IMG/VR virus record: IMGVR_UViG_3300008267_006330
Location: 1 to 53,108 of that record
Origin: a virus
DNA length: 53,108 nucleotides
Direction: 5' to 3' (one strand)
A program made the translations under genes and the position numbers. Numbering within the stretch: position 1 is the first letter of the stretch; every line of letters starts with the position of its first letter. The notes under the pieces are model-generated. The model was not told the DNA's origin and did not search any database. It saw only the letters and a list, made by a program, of their open reading frames with translations. Of this stretch, positions 40,119-47,523 are shown in pieces.

Positions 40119-40697
40119 CTATTTGATGCCAATAATCATGAATCTTGTGTACTCGGTTTCGGGATCTTCCAGTGCCAACTCGCCTGAATAAAGCACTTGA
40201 TCAAATGGAAATTTTTGTTCAATATCCTCGGGGCCTGTGAATTGTTCGCCGGGATCATGGTCTCGTGCTTGTAGCACCACCAAGGTGCCTGTGGGTATGT
40301 TCTTGAACCAGTCTCGACCCGGCATGTCAGTAAGGCTGGTGTTGACCACCACACCATTTGAGCCCAGCTGTCTGTAGTCTATGTCGTTGGCATCTGCCTG
40401 CATGTACTCAACATTGCGGGCACCTGCTTGATCCAGCAAACTTTTGCCTGTGTTTAAAAATTCACGGTCTGTTTCTACGTTGATAATTTTGTCAACTTTG
40501 ACCTGTTGGTAACGATCAACAAACAGTGCAAGATTGCAATACCATGCACCCAAGATATACATGGTGCTGATCTGCGATTGTATTTTTGCTAGTTCTTGCA
40601 GGAGCCAAAGTTTGCTGAACACAAGATCTTTAGTGAAACTGCCTTCAAGACTGTATCCAGAGCTTTCTTCAAGACTGTACAGTTCGTCAACAATCAT
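40119..40697 (-). CDS. Methyltransferase-like phage protein, 192 aa
   Basis: The protein has an STMYILGAWYCNLALF strand-loop, KIINVETDREFL, VEYMQADANDIDY and VVVNTSLTDMPGRDWF, the order of a Rossmann methyltransferase with an atypical SAM loop (G-A-W instead of GxGxG). Similar proteins occur in T4-like marine phages. It is coupled to the upstream nucleotidyltransferase by ATGA. Substrate unknown. Confidence 0.6.
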   Translation of the reverse strand: MIVDELYSLEESSGYSLEGSFTKDLVFSKLWLLQELAKIQSQISTMYILGAWYCNLALFVDRYQQVKVDKIINVETDREFLNTGKSLLDQAGARNVEYMQADANDIDYRQLGSNGVVVNTSLTDMPGRDWFKNIPTGTLVVLQARDHDPGEQFTGPEDIEQKFPFDQVLYSGELALEDPETEYTRFMIIGIK

Positions 40698-41473
40698 TTT
40701 TTGCGCCCGGCGCAGTGAGCACGTTGACTAAACCCTCGGGGGTTGGCACAGTTGATTGAGCTTTTGTACTTCTGGCTCCACTTTTCGTCTATGTAGTCTT
40801 CGTCAATGGGTTGATTTTCACGCTGTTGATAGCTGGCTGTCATGCCGCCCACAAAGTTTTGAGCATCCATTTCCGCTACACCTTGCTCACTGCCTATGGC
40901 TGTGTCCAACATTGCAACAACATTAGCAGCCAGTTTGGGATTGCGTTGCGTATCTGGGTACAAACTCATGACCAGGGCTGTTTTGCGCTTGTCATTTAGT
41001 GTGGGCCAGGCTGTGCGAATCTCTGTGGCACTTGTCATACCAGGGCCAAACTCCACAGTGGGCAAATAGGCCATGTAGGCATGTTTGCTAAATGGTGCAA
41101 TATTTGTTTGACCTGCCAGGGGTTGCAGGTATGCTGGTGATCCGTCTTTTTTGTTGCCACCGGCTTGTGGTGGTTTGTTGGCGTCTTTTTCTGACCGCAC
41201 AAAGATCAATCTGTCTCGAGCAGGGTCAAACTGTGCGGTAATTTCTTCTGCACGAAATGGTGATTTAACTTGTACAAAATGTCCGGGTGCTACACCGGCT
41301 AGTTTGGCCAGCTTTTCTTTGATTGCAAAGGGAAAAGGTCTGTTTGAAGTATCGTTGGTTGCGGCCACAAACACTTCAGCACCAGGAAATGCTTTTACTG
41401 CTGATTGATAAAGGGCTGCGTGGCCTGCATGGAATGGGTGGAATCCACCAGGCATGATAACGATTGTACTCAT
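40694..41473 (-). CDS. Cytidylyltransferase-like nucleotidyltransferase with Cys-rich tail
   Basis: The 259-aa protein starts IVIMPGGFHPFHAGHAALY, the GxFxPxHxGH motif of nucleotidylyltransferases such as NMN/pantetheine adenylyltransferases, and has MTSATEIR as the second motif. The last 30 residues (KSSINCANPRGFSQRAHCAG plus RKK) are a small Cys-containing basic module shared by many phage proteins. It may take part in NAD or sugar activation. A late-type element lies six bases before the ATG. Confidence 0.75.
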   Translation of the reverse strand: MSTIVIMPGGFHPFHAGHAALYQSAVKAFPGAEVFVAATNDTSNRPFPFAIKEKLAKLAGVAPGHFVQVKSPFRAEEITAQFDPARDRLIFVRSEKDANKPPQAGGNKKDGSPAYLQPLAGQTNIAPFSKHAYMAYLPTVEFGPGMTSATEIRTAWPTLNDKRKTALVMSLYPDTQRNPKLAANVVAMLDTAIGSEQGVAEMDAQNFVGGMTASYQQRENQPIDEDYIDEKWSQKYKSSINCANPRGFSQRAHCAGRKK

Positions 41474-41479
41474 AATGAG

Positions 41480-41487
41480 TATTTAGC
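41480..41487 (-). promoter_or_regulatory. Late-promoter-like element close to the ATG
   Basis: GCTAAATA on the minus strand matches six of eight late-consensus bases. Only six bases separate it from the ATG at 41473, close to the leaderless geometry at 26.7 kb. Confidence 0.35.
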
Positions 41488-41488
41488 G

Positions 41489-41929
41489 TTACATGTTCTC
41501 TAGGAGCCAGAGGTAAACAGGGGTGGTAAATTTCAAAGTCACAGTGCCATTACAGCCCATATGGCCATAAAACTTGTCATTTATTGGCGCCTGGGAACCA
41601 TTAAAGTCGTGATTATACATCGCTACAGATTGCACAATTTGATCTAGATCAATGCCATCCAACGTGATATTGCTAATTTCAAACAATGCATCAGATACAA
41701 TTTCTCCAGTTTCAGTAATCTTGGTATGCTCGGGAAGTTTACCAAACAATTCAAAAGTCAGCTCATGTTCGCCGTCGGCATCGGATATTTCGTGGTTGAG
41801 TTGCACAGTTTCAGTCACATGTGCATTTTCAAATATAGTTACCTGGTCAAACACAACACGTAGTCCCAGTGCTATGGTGTTGTTTGTGGGTTGTATCTGG
41901 CAGGCAAATGAGATATTTTCTGTAGTCAT
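41489..41929 (-). CDS. Putative structural protein, 146 aa
   Basis: A beta-rich acidic protein (ETVQLNHEISDADGEHELTFELFG, then ISNITLDGIDL, and a late FYGHMGCNGTVTLKF). No catalytic motif is visible. It sits with another small beta-rich protein, and together they look like minor virion or decoration proteins of T4-like phages. Function unproven. Confidence 0.62.
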   Translation of the reverse strand: MTTENISFACQIQPTNNTIALGLRVVFDQVTIFENAHVTETVQLNHEISDADGEHELTFELFGKLPEHTKITETGEIVSDALFEISNITLDGIDLDQIVQSVAMYNHDFNGSQAPINDKFYGHMGCNGTVTLKFTTPVYLWLLENM

Positions 41930-41939
41930 TTTCTACTTG

Positions 41940-42302
41940 TCAATAGGTAATGGTTATGGTATTGATTGTGCCGCCTGAAAATCCTTCCACCCGCACACGC
42001 ATCCAGGTGAAGTTTCCGGTAATACTAGCTGGATGATAATCTGTCAGCGGAGTAGTAGAGCCGTCGCCGTATACAAAAGTGTCAAACCAACCTGCGGTTT
42101 CGGGATCCAGATCTAGTGTGGCTTCCAGAGTCAACACACCTTCAAAGCCCGACACTGAAAACAACACTGTTTGAACCGATCCTTGCCCACGATAGTAGGC
42201 AGCGGCCTGTACAGCATCACTCAGCCAGTCTTGACTTGACCCGTCATAGTTGCCAGAAGGCACACCATATTCAGTTGTGCCAAGAATGGTTTCTGTTGTC
42301 AT
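41940..42302 (-). CDS. Putative structural protein, 120 aa
   Basis: The protein is beta-rich with SVSGFEGVLTLEATLDLDPETAGWFDTF and ITGNFTWMRVRVEGFSGG, which reads like a single jelly-roll/Ig-type domain found in phage decoration or tail proteins. Its ATG overlaps the stop of the next upstream small gene. Function inferred only from fold-like pattern and place. Confidence 0.62.
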   Translation of the reverse strand: MTTETILGTTEYGVPSGNYDGSSQDWLSDAVQAAAYYRGQGSVQTVLFSVSGFEGVLTLEATLDLDPETAGWFDTFVYGDGSTTPLTDYHPASITGNFTWMRVRVEGFSGGTINTITITY

Positions 42303-42466
42303 TACGCTCGTTCCGCTTCTACCACAACACCAGTGCCGGCCAGCTCTTCAGCAACTGATTGCAGGGCTGCAACAATGTCGTCCGTGGCAATTTCGGTGCC
42401 AGCGTCAGAATCTTTGACCAATTTTGATAGTTTGATCACAACTATTTCTTCGTGTATTTTTGCCAT
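42302..42466 (-). CDS. Small conserved phage-type protein, 54 aa
   Basis: An ATG at 42466 starts MAKIHEEIVVIKLSKLVKDS and ends in VVVEAERA at 42302, with the stop overlapping the next ATG. The frame is coherent, the gap between neighbours fits exactly, and the sequence resembles short proteins in T4-like marine phages. No function known. Confidence 0.6.
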   Translation of the reverse strand: MAKIHEEIVVIKLSKLVKDSDAGTEIATDDIVAALQSVAEELAGTGVVVEAERA

Positions 42467-42472
42467 GGTCAA

Positions 42473-43123
42473 TTATTTAGCACGAGCTATAATGGGCAGG
42501 GTCTTTCTGACTACACCGGGCACAGCCATGCTGATCAAGAAATCGGCATTGGGTTCGTTGTGGTCCACAAAATAGTTGCTCATCAACCACATTCTACTGC
42601 CTTTTACTAATTTGGCAAAACCCGGGCCTTGTCTAAACATATCAGGCCTGGCGGCAAAATAGCGCCGTAGGGTCGACATGTCGTCGTTTGAAAGCCAGCG
42701 TTCCTTAAAGTATGTTCTAAATGCATGCCGTGGATTTTTCAATGTTACAGCGTCTGGATTCATGTTTACCAGGGCTTGATTTACGTACATAATCTCGCCT
42801 GTAGGTATGGTGTTTATGTCTTGAAAATCTTCAGGACTGTTGGTGTACAGCCATATGCCGTTGCCACACACTACTTTCTTGTAAGGATGTGCTCGGGCCA
42901 ACAAATAATCGCAGGCATGATGCAATGTTTTTTCAACTTCGGGGGTGATGTGTCTTGCACCACCACGGCGAGCAATCCATTCGTTTCTGTAGCGAATACC
43001 TTGATTGATACGCTCATGTTTGAGCTCGCGCAGGAAACTAGCCTCAGGCAGAAGAAACAAGATCACATACTGCCACTTGTGAAAGTACAAAGTACTACGT
43101 GGCACTAAAACAGATTTATACAT
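42473..43123 (-). CDS. Conserved phage-type hypothetical protein, 216 aa
   Basis: I chose MYKSVLVPRSTLYFHKWQ (43123). The protein has a helical N-terminal half (ASFLRELKHERINQGIRYRNEWIARRGG), a central ACDYLLARAHPYKKVVCGNG and a C-terminal DFLISMAVPGVVRKTLP. It resembles uncharacterised proteins of T4-like marine phages. It overlaps the ClpA-like gene end by eight bases. Function unknown. Confidence 0.62.
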   Translation of the reverse strand: MYKSVLVPRSTLYFHKWQYVILFLLPEASFLRELKHERINQGIRYRNEWIARRGGARHITPEVEKTLHHACDYLLARAHPYKKVVCGNGIWLYTNSPEDFQDINTIPTGEIMYVNQALVNMNPDAVTLKNPRHAFRTYFKERWLSNDDMSTLRRYFAARPDMFRQGPGFAKLVKGSRMWLMSNYFVDHNEPNADFLISMAVPGVVRKTLPIIARAK

Positions 43124-44399
43124 CTGGGAATCTGATAATGCCATCATCTGCTACTACAGGTACCACTCGTTTTACAACATCAAACACAACTTTATCGTCT
43201 GCCAAGTCTGCTGTGATGTCACATTCGGCCAGTCGATCAAACAAGATCTTCTTACTCAGTGGTACACGAATCAGTTCATCAATCTTACGTGCAAGTGGCC
43301 GCGCACCCATCTTGCTATCATAGCCCCGGTCAGCCAGCATGTCAACAACCGATTCGGATAAATTGAGGTGTATACCTTTGGTTAGTAGACTTGTCTTGAG
43401 TTCATCAACAAACTTAACAACGACTTTCTTGATCGCCAAAGTATCCAACTTGGTGAATTTAACAATTTGATCGATACGGTTGCGTAGTTCGGGCTTGAAA
43501 AATTCCTTGACAGCTTTGTCGTCCTCACCAGTCTTTTCAAAGTTGCCAAAGCCAATGTTATTTGCTTCACTGTCACGTGCTCCTAGGTTGGATGTCATGA
43601 TGATGATACAGTTTTTGCAGTTGGCTTTTTTACCATTGCTACTGGTAATGACACCTTCGTCCAGCATTTGAAGCAGGATGTTGGTGACGTCGGGGTGAGC
43701 CTTCTCTATCTCATCAAACAAGATCACACTGAACGGATTCTTGCTGAGATCGGAGATTAGTTTGCCACCGCCCACGTTGCCATCTTCAAAGCCCACATAG
43801 CCCGGGGGAGCGCCAATCAAACTGCTGACACTGTGACGCTCTTGATATTCACTCATGTCATACTTGAGCAGTTTCATATCCAAGTTGTCACTCAGCAGTC
43901 TAGCCAGTTCTGTTTTACCTGTGCCAGTGGGCCCCAGGAACAAGAAGCTGGCCATGGGACGTTTGTCATTGGCAATGCCGGCAAAGTTGATGTACACACG
44001 TTCCAATACTGAGTCCACTGCTGAATCTTGGCCATACAACTTCTGCTTGATGTTGCCTTCCAGTTCCACAATCTTTGTGCTACGCTCGTTTTGCAGTTTG
44101 TCTGCAGGTACACCTGTTACTCGTGCCAGTTGTTCTTCGATCATGGCCTTGGTAATGGTCACGTTACCTAGATCCTTCACACGCTCTCTAGCACAGGCCG
44201 CATCAATCAAGTCAATGCTCTTGTCGGGATTCTTGCGATCGTGTATGTAACGATTGGCCAGTTCCACTGCGGCAGTCATGGCTTCAGTATCAATCATCAC
44301 ATTGTGAAACTGTTCCAGGCGTGGTGAGAGTCCGATTAGAATCTGTTCAGTGGTGTTCGCATCCGGTTCGTCTATCGACAACCTGTAGAAGCGGCGCAT
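43116..44399 (-). CDS. ClpA-like ATPase, C-terminal part (frame-broken)
   Basis: This frame holds the end of the first AAA+ module (RRFYRLSIDEP, SIDLIDAACAR) and a complete second module: GPTGTGKTELA (Walker A, near residue 155), VILFDEIEKAHPD (Walker B), a TSNLGA sensor and GYDSKMGARPLAR. It is the second half of a ClpA/ClpB-type unfoldase. The reading frame is open upstream to PWEEYYESFEKDRALMRRF, which normally follows directly on the N-terminal half. The first ATG (44399) is inside that conserved stretch, so it need not be a true start. Confidence 0.8.
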   Translation of the reverse strand: MRRFYRLSIDEPDANTTEQILIGLSPRLEQFHNVMIDTEAMTAAVELANRYIHDRKNPDKSIDLIDAACARERVKDLGNVTITKAMIEEQLARVTGVPADKLQNERSTKIVELEGNIKQKLYGQDSAVDSVLERVYINFAGIANDKRPMASFLFLGPTGTGKTELARLLSDNLDMKLLKYDMSEYQERHSVSSLIGAPPGYVGFEDGNVGGGKLISDLSKNPFSVILFDEIEKAHPDVTNILLQMLDEGVITSSNGKKANCKNCIIIMTSNLGARDSEANNIGFGNFEKTGEDDKAVKEFFKPELRNRIDQIVKFTKLDTLAIKKVVVKFVDELKTSLLTKGIHLNLSESVVDMLADRGYDSKMGARPLARKIDELIRVPLSKKILFDRLAECDITADLADDKVVFDVVKRVVPVVADDGIIRFPDV

Positions 44400-45351
44400 T
44401 AACGCACGATCCTTTTCGAAACTCTCGTAATATTCTTCCCATGGTAATAGCGGGTTTCAGCATGTTAGCAAAGTCCAAACTGCTTTGCGAACCTGCGCCA
44501 GCACCCTTCATGGTGTGTGCTTCGTCCACAAACAAGATACAGTTCTTCTTGGCTTCCAGGGCTGCAATCACTGCCTTGAACTTTTCTTCAAACTCGCCAC
44601 GGTACTTGCTTCCTGCCAGCAAGTCGCCCACTTCTAGACTCCATACTTCTGAGCCCTTGATAAATTCGGGCACACGGCCTGCATGAATCTCTTGTGCTAA
44701 GCCTTCAATGATGGCAGTTTTGCCCACACCAGGGTCGCCCACCATGAGCACGTTGGCTTTGAAACGGCGTGCCAACACAGTGATCATTTCATGCAGTTCT
44801 TCTGAACGACCAATTAGTGGCTCAAGGCGATTGTTTTGAGCCATCAGCGTGAGATTGGTACAGTACTCTGTAAGGATCTCATTGGCTTGATCTTGACTCA
44901 TTGAGCTTTCACTTGCTGACGCTGACTTGTAGTGCTTTTGCCAGTGTTCCACAAACTCTTGTTTTTTTACACCGTACTTGAGCAAGAAGTAGTGTGCATG
45001 ACTGTTGCCTTCGCTCATGATACTCAAGTAGATATCAATGGTGCTCATGGCACGACGTCCCGTGAACATGACTTGTACGTTGGCACGATTGAACAAGCGT
45101 TCCAGTGCTGTGGTTTTACGAGGTGGTGTGTCTGGAATTTTACCAACCAGTCCAGTTTGACTCACTAGATAGTGTTCTACTTCTTGTTCCATCTTGTCAA
45201 CATCTGCCCCAAAACTTGTGAGAGTTTTTCTAAATGGGGGGTGTCGTACCATGGCCAACAACAAGTGTTCTGTGACCACGTACTCGTGCGTGAGATTGGA
45301 GGCAATCTTAACTGCTTGCTCCACAATGCCGGCGATTTCAGGATTGTTCAT
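44347..45351 (-). CDS. ClpA-like ATPase, N-terminal part (frame-broken)
   Basis: Residues 1-140 form a Clp N-domain (HEYVVTEHLLLAMVRHPPF). Walker A GDPGVGKT is at 205-212, LLAGSKYRGEFEEKF follows, and Walker B CILFVDEAHT is at 271-280. It is coherent up to LDFANMLKPAIT; the next residues are out of frame with the C-terminal part. About ten residues expected between them (normally the G-D-L-K-V/I-x-A-S/T-T region) are missing. A clear promoter precedes the ATG. Unfoldases could recycle stalled phage proteins or remodel host factors. Confidence 0.82.
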   Translation of the reverse strand: MNNPEIAGIVEQAVKIASNLTHEYVVTEHLLLAMVRHPPFRKTLTSFGADVDKMEQEVEHYLVSQTGLVGKIPDTPPRKTTALERLFNRANVQVMFTGRRAMSTIDIYLSIMSEGNSHAHYFLLKYGVKKQEFVEHWQKHYKSASASESSMSQDQANEILTEYCTNLTLMAQNNRLEPLIGRSEELHEMITVLARRFKANVLMVGDPGVGKTAIIEGLAQEIHAGRVPEFIKGSEVWSLEVGDLLAGSKYRGEFEEKFKAVIAALEAKKNCILFVDEAHTMKGAGAGSQSSLDFANMLKPAITMGRILREFRKGSCVNAPLLQVVDRRTGCEHH

Positions 45352-45378
45352 GTGAGTTGATTATAGTAAGGATAGTGT

Positions 45379-45407
45379 ATTATAGTACTTAATCCGGATT
45401 TGATCAA
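45379..45407 (-). promoter_or_regulatory. Sigma-70-type promoter for the ClpA-like gene
   Basis: TTGATC (45402-45407) and TATAAT (45379-45384) are 17 bases apart, 27 bases upstream of the ATG. It is the main signal in the 70-base gap between dnaJ and the ClpA-like gene. Confidence 0.65.
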
Positions 45408-45421
45408 GCATTCTGATAATA

Positions 45422-46201
45422 TTATGAATGAGTTTGGATGGCTGTGATGATTTCGGGTGCAATTGTCTTGGGAATTTCAGTTTGTATCTGCACCATAAGA
45501 TCGCCCTTTTGCCCCGACTGATCTCCCAGGCCTTGTGATCTCAGTCGCAATGTGGTTCCAGGTTGAGTATGTGGTGCAACCTTTACTACCAAGCGATTGC
45601 CCTCTACAGTTTGCACTTCAGTCTCACCGCCTAGGATCAAAGTCCATATAGATACTTTGTGTGTGGTTGCAAGATTGAGTCCTTGTCGTTGAAAGTTAGC
45701 ATGTGGTTGTATTCTGAATTGGATCACCAGATCCTGACCTCCGGGTGCAATGCCAGGATACTGCACATTATCACCATCATTGATGCCCTGAGGTATTTCA
45801 ATTTCAACTGTGCTGGTTCCGGCCTGTGTGCCCAGGGCTACAGGACGTCGGCCACCACGAGCCACATCCAACAGTGTGATCCAAAGACTCATGCGCACAT
45901 GATTACGGCGCGGCTGTTGGCCAAATGGCGATTGCCCGCCAAACATCTGACTAAAGATGTCGTGCATGTTGCCAAACTGTGCTCCGGGACCAAATCCTTG
46001 GAACTGCGGAGCAGGATTGTCGTAGGCCTGACGTTTGGCTTCGTCACCTAGTGTGTCATAAGCAGCTTGTATCTCTTGAAATTTCTTTGTATCCCCACCT
46101 TTGTCAGGATGATGCTGGCTGGCCAGCCGGCGGAAAGCACGTTTGATTTCATCCTGTGTAGCTGTTTTTGCAACACCCAAGGTTGCATAGTGATCGGTCA
46201 T
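45422..46201 (-). CDS. DnaJ/CbpA-type J-domain chaperone
   Basis: The 259-aa protein has a J-domain at residues 3-65 (YATLGVAKTATQDEIKRAFRRLA, then HHPDKGGD with the HPD motif). A Gly/Phe/Gln-rich linker (FGNMHDIFSQMFGGQ) and a C-terminal substrate-binding region with no zinc-finger CxxCxGxG motifs follow, so it is CbpA-like (type II). It probably recruits host DnaK to phage proteins. Its promoter overlaps the terminator of the upstream gene. Confidence 0.88.
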   Translation of the reverse strand: MTDHYATLGVAKTATQDEIKRAFRRLASQHHPDKGGDTKKFQEIQAAYDTLGDEAKRQAYDNPAPQFQGFGPGAQFGNMHDIFSQMFGGQSPFGQQPRRNHVRMSLWITLLDVARGGRRPVALGTQAGTSTVEIEIPQGINDGDNVQYPGIAPGGQDLVIQFRIQPHANFQRQGLNLATTHKVSIWTLILGGETEVQTVEGNRLVVKVAPHTQPGTTLRLRSQGLGDQSGQKGDLMVQIQTEIPKTIAPEIITAIQTHS

Positions 46202-46237
46202 AAAAAAGGCCCTGTATGTTTAATTATACAAGGCCTT
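46202..46237 (-). terminator. Rho-independent terminator before dnaJ
   Basis: On the minus strand AAGGCCTTGTAT and ATACAGGGCCTT (46226-46237 and 46206-46217) form a 12-bp stem with one G-U pair and an 8-base loop, followed by six T immediately before the dnaJ ATG. It lies just after the small secreted protein gene and should stop transcripts from the holin side. Confidence 0.8.
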
Positions 46238-46251
46238 TGTGGTTGTGTCAA
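46223..46251 (-). promoter_or_regulatory. Consensus sigma-70 promoter for dnaJ, inside the terminator
   Basis: TTGACA (46246-46251) and TATAAT (46223-46228) are perfect consensus with a 17-base spacer. The -10 box overlaps the hairpin of the terminator, so the same bases end one transcript and start another. The start point should lie about 15 bases before the dnaJ ATG. Confidence 0.82.
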
Positions 46252-46254
46252 AAC

Positions 46255-46479
46255 TTATTTCTTTTTGGGCTCAGGAACTTTTTCAGCTCCTTCCAGTTTC
46301 TTGTGTTGCTTGACTTCTTTACAGTTCTGTTTGACTTTTTTAGTTTTGGGATCAATTACGCCCTTGCCTTCTTTGTCTTTAACATCGACACAGACTCGTT
46401 TGGTTTCTTTCTTGGGCTCTTCAGCAATGACAAATTGACTACCTAGGGCCAAGGTTAATGCAATTAATAAGTGTTTCAT
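46255..46479 (-). CDS. Small secreted Lys-rich protein, 74 aa
   Basis: A Sec signal peptide (MKHLLIALTLALGSQFVIA) precedes a very charged 55-residue mature part rich in Lys and Glu, with two Cys (RVCVDV and KQNCKEV) that could form a disulfide. It lies four bases after the holin gene and before a strong terminator. It may act in the periplasm during late infection; no known spanin motif or lipobox is visible. Confidence 0.65.
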   Translation of the reverse strand: MKHLLIALTLALGSQFVIAEEPKKETKRVCVDVKDKEGKGVIDPKTKKVKQNCKEVKQHKKLEGAEKVPEPKKK

Positions 46480-46483
46480 GATT

Positions 46484-46981
46484 TTATCTTTCTGGGAATG
46501 GTGGAATCACAGGGGCGGGTTTGCCCCCGAATCCTGTGACAACTTCTGCAGACGCTGGCGCTCCAAATCCTGAACTGCTACCAAAGCTGCTTGGTGCTGT
46601 TGGAGTAGTACCCCAGCTTGGTACTGGCGTAAAACTTGTGCTTGGTGCTGGGGTACCAAATCCTGTTGAGGGTGTGCCTGGTGTTTGTGCTCCGCCATTG
46701 TTTGCTCCATTTAGTTTTTCTTGTGTGCGACCAAATGCCGCAATACCTAAAACTGCACCCATTGCAATGTGGAATAGTCCAGCACCTTGTAAGGTCAGTG
46801 GGTTCCATTGACTTGTAACTTGTCCGTGATTCAACGACTGTAGTAGACTCCATAACACTGGAAATACCACCATGTCCATGGTACATACTAACATATACAT
46901 CCAGCCCATCATTGGACGCCATTTTGAGTTCATCCAGTCTTCTTTTTTCTTTTCTGATTCGCTTTTGACTTCTTCTGCCAT
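46484..46981 (-). CDS. Holin (3TM, gene-transfer-agent-holin-like)
   Basis: The 165-aa protein has a charged N-terminus, then WRPMMGWMYMLVCTMDMVVFPVLW and LQGAGLFHIAMGAVLGIAAFGRTQEK, the pattern of the GTA_holin_3TM family (R-P-x-x-G-W ... R-x-x-E-K). The tail is long and Gly/Pro/Ser/Thr-rich. Holins permeabilise the inner membrane at lysis. A perfect late promoter and an AAGGAG site lie upstream, and it is divergent from the csgF gene. Confidence 0.8.
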   Translation of the reverse strand: MAEEVKSESEKKKEDWMNSKWRPMMGWMYMLVCTMDMVVFPVLWSLLQSLNHGQVTSQWNPLTLQGAGLFHIAMGAVLGIAAFGRTQEKLNGANNGGAQTPGTPSTGFGTPAPSTSFTPVPSWGTTPTAPSSFGSSSGFGAPASAEVVTGFGGKPAPVIPPFPER

Positions 46982-47004
46982 GTTGGCTCCTTGTTGTTAT
47001 AAAA

Positions 47005-47012
47005 TATTTATA
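47005..47012 (-). promoter_or_regulatory. T4-type late promoter for the holin
   Basis: TATAAATA on the minus strand is a perfect late consensus, 23 bases upstream of the holin ATG, with AAGGAG between. Confidence 0.75.
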
Positions 47013-47057
47013 TCAAAATTAAACAACAATAGTGTCGGTTATTGATGAACCAATCAT

Positions 47058-47065
47058 AGTAAATA
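47058..47065 (+). promoter_or_regulatory. Late-promoter-like element for the csgF operon
   Basis: AGTAAATA matches six of eight late-consensus bases, 17 bases before the csgF ATG. A TGAGG ribosome site follows. With the divergent holin promoter it forms a two-way late control region in about 100 bases. Confidence 0.45.
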
Positions 47066-47082
47066 CCATATGAGGCTTTTCT

Positions 47083-47523
47083 ATGAAAACAACAATAACA
47101 ACATTAGCCTTGATGCTGGTTGCAGCTGGAGTTTCTGCCACTGAACTAGTACATCAATTCAATTCGCCAGCTTTTTCAGGAGTCGGTTACAGTAGTCACG
47201 TGCTAACAATCGAGCAACTGGAAGCCACACGCCGGCAAAAACTACGAGAAGAAGAAGCAAGCAGATTAGCCAAAGCTGAGCTTGCAGCCAAACAAACCAA
47301 CATAGCTAAATTCCTAGTCAACGTAGAAAGTCGTATCTATGCTCAGTTGAGCAAACAGTTGGCAGACTCGTTGTTCAGCGGCGGCGGCACCACGGGTAGC
47401 ATGGATTTTCAAGGCACCAACATCAGCTGGGTCAAAACCTCTACTGATGTAACATTGACCATTCTGGAAAGCAATGGCAATCGCACAGAGATCACCGTGC
47501 CACTAGCGAGTTTTGCATTTTGA
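47083..47523 (+). CDS. csgF: CsgF-like curli assembly factor
   Basis: The 146-aa protein (E. coli CsgF has 138) has a signal peptide ending near VSA and the mature N-terminus TELVHQFNSPAFSGVGYSSH, which fits the CsgF F-x-N-P-x-F-G peptide that inserts into the CsgG channel. The C-terminal domain (STDVTLTILESNGNRTEITVPLASF) matches the CsgF beta-sheet. CsgF sits on CsgG at the outer membrane and holds the nucleator. Its stop overlaps the csgG ATG. Confidence 0.8.
   Translation: MKTTITTLALMLVAAGVSATELVHQFNSPAFSGVGYSSHVLTIEQLEATRRQKLREEEASRLAKAELAAKQTNIAKFLVNVESRIYAQLSKQLADSLFSGGGTTGSMDFQGTNISWVKTSTDVTLTILESNGNRTEITVPLASFAF

Noticed and set aside
44400-44460. Programmed frameshifting in the ClpA-like gene
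   Set aside because: Conserved linker residues are missing from both frames, so a deletion is needed.
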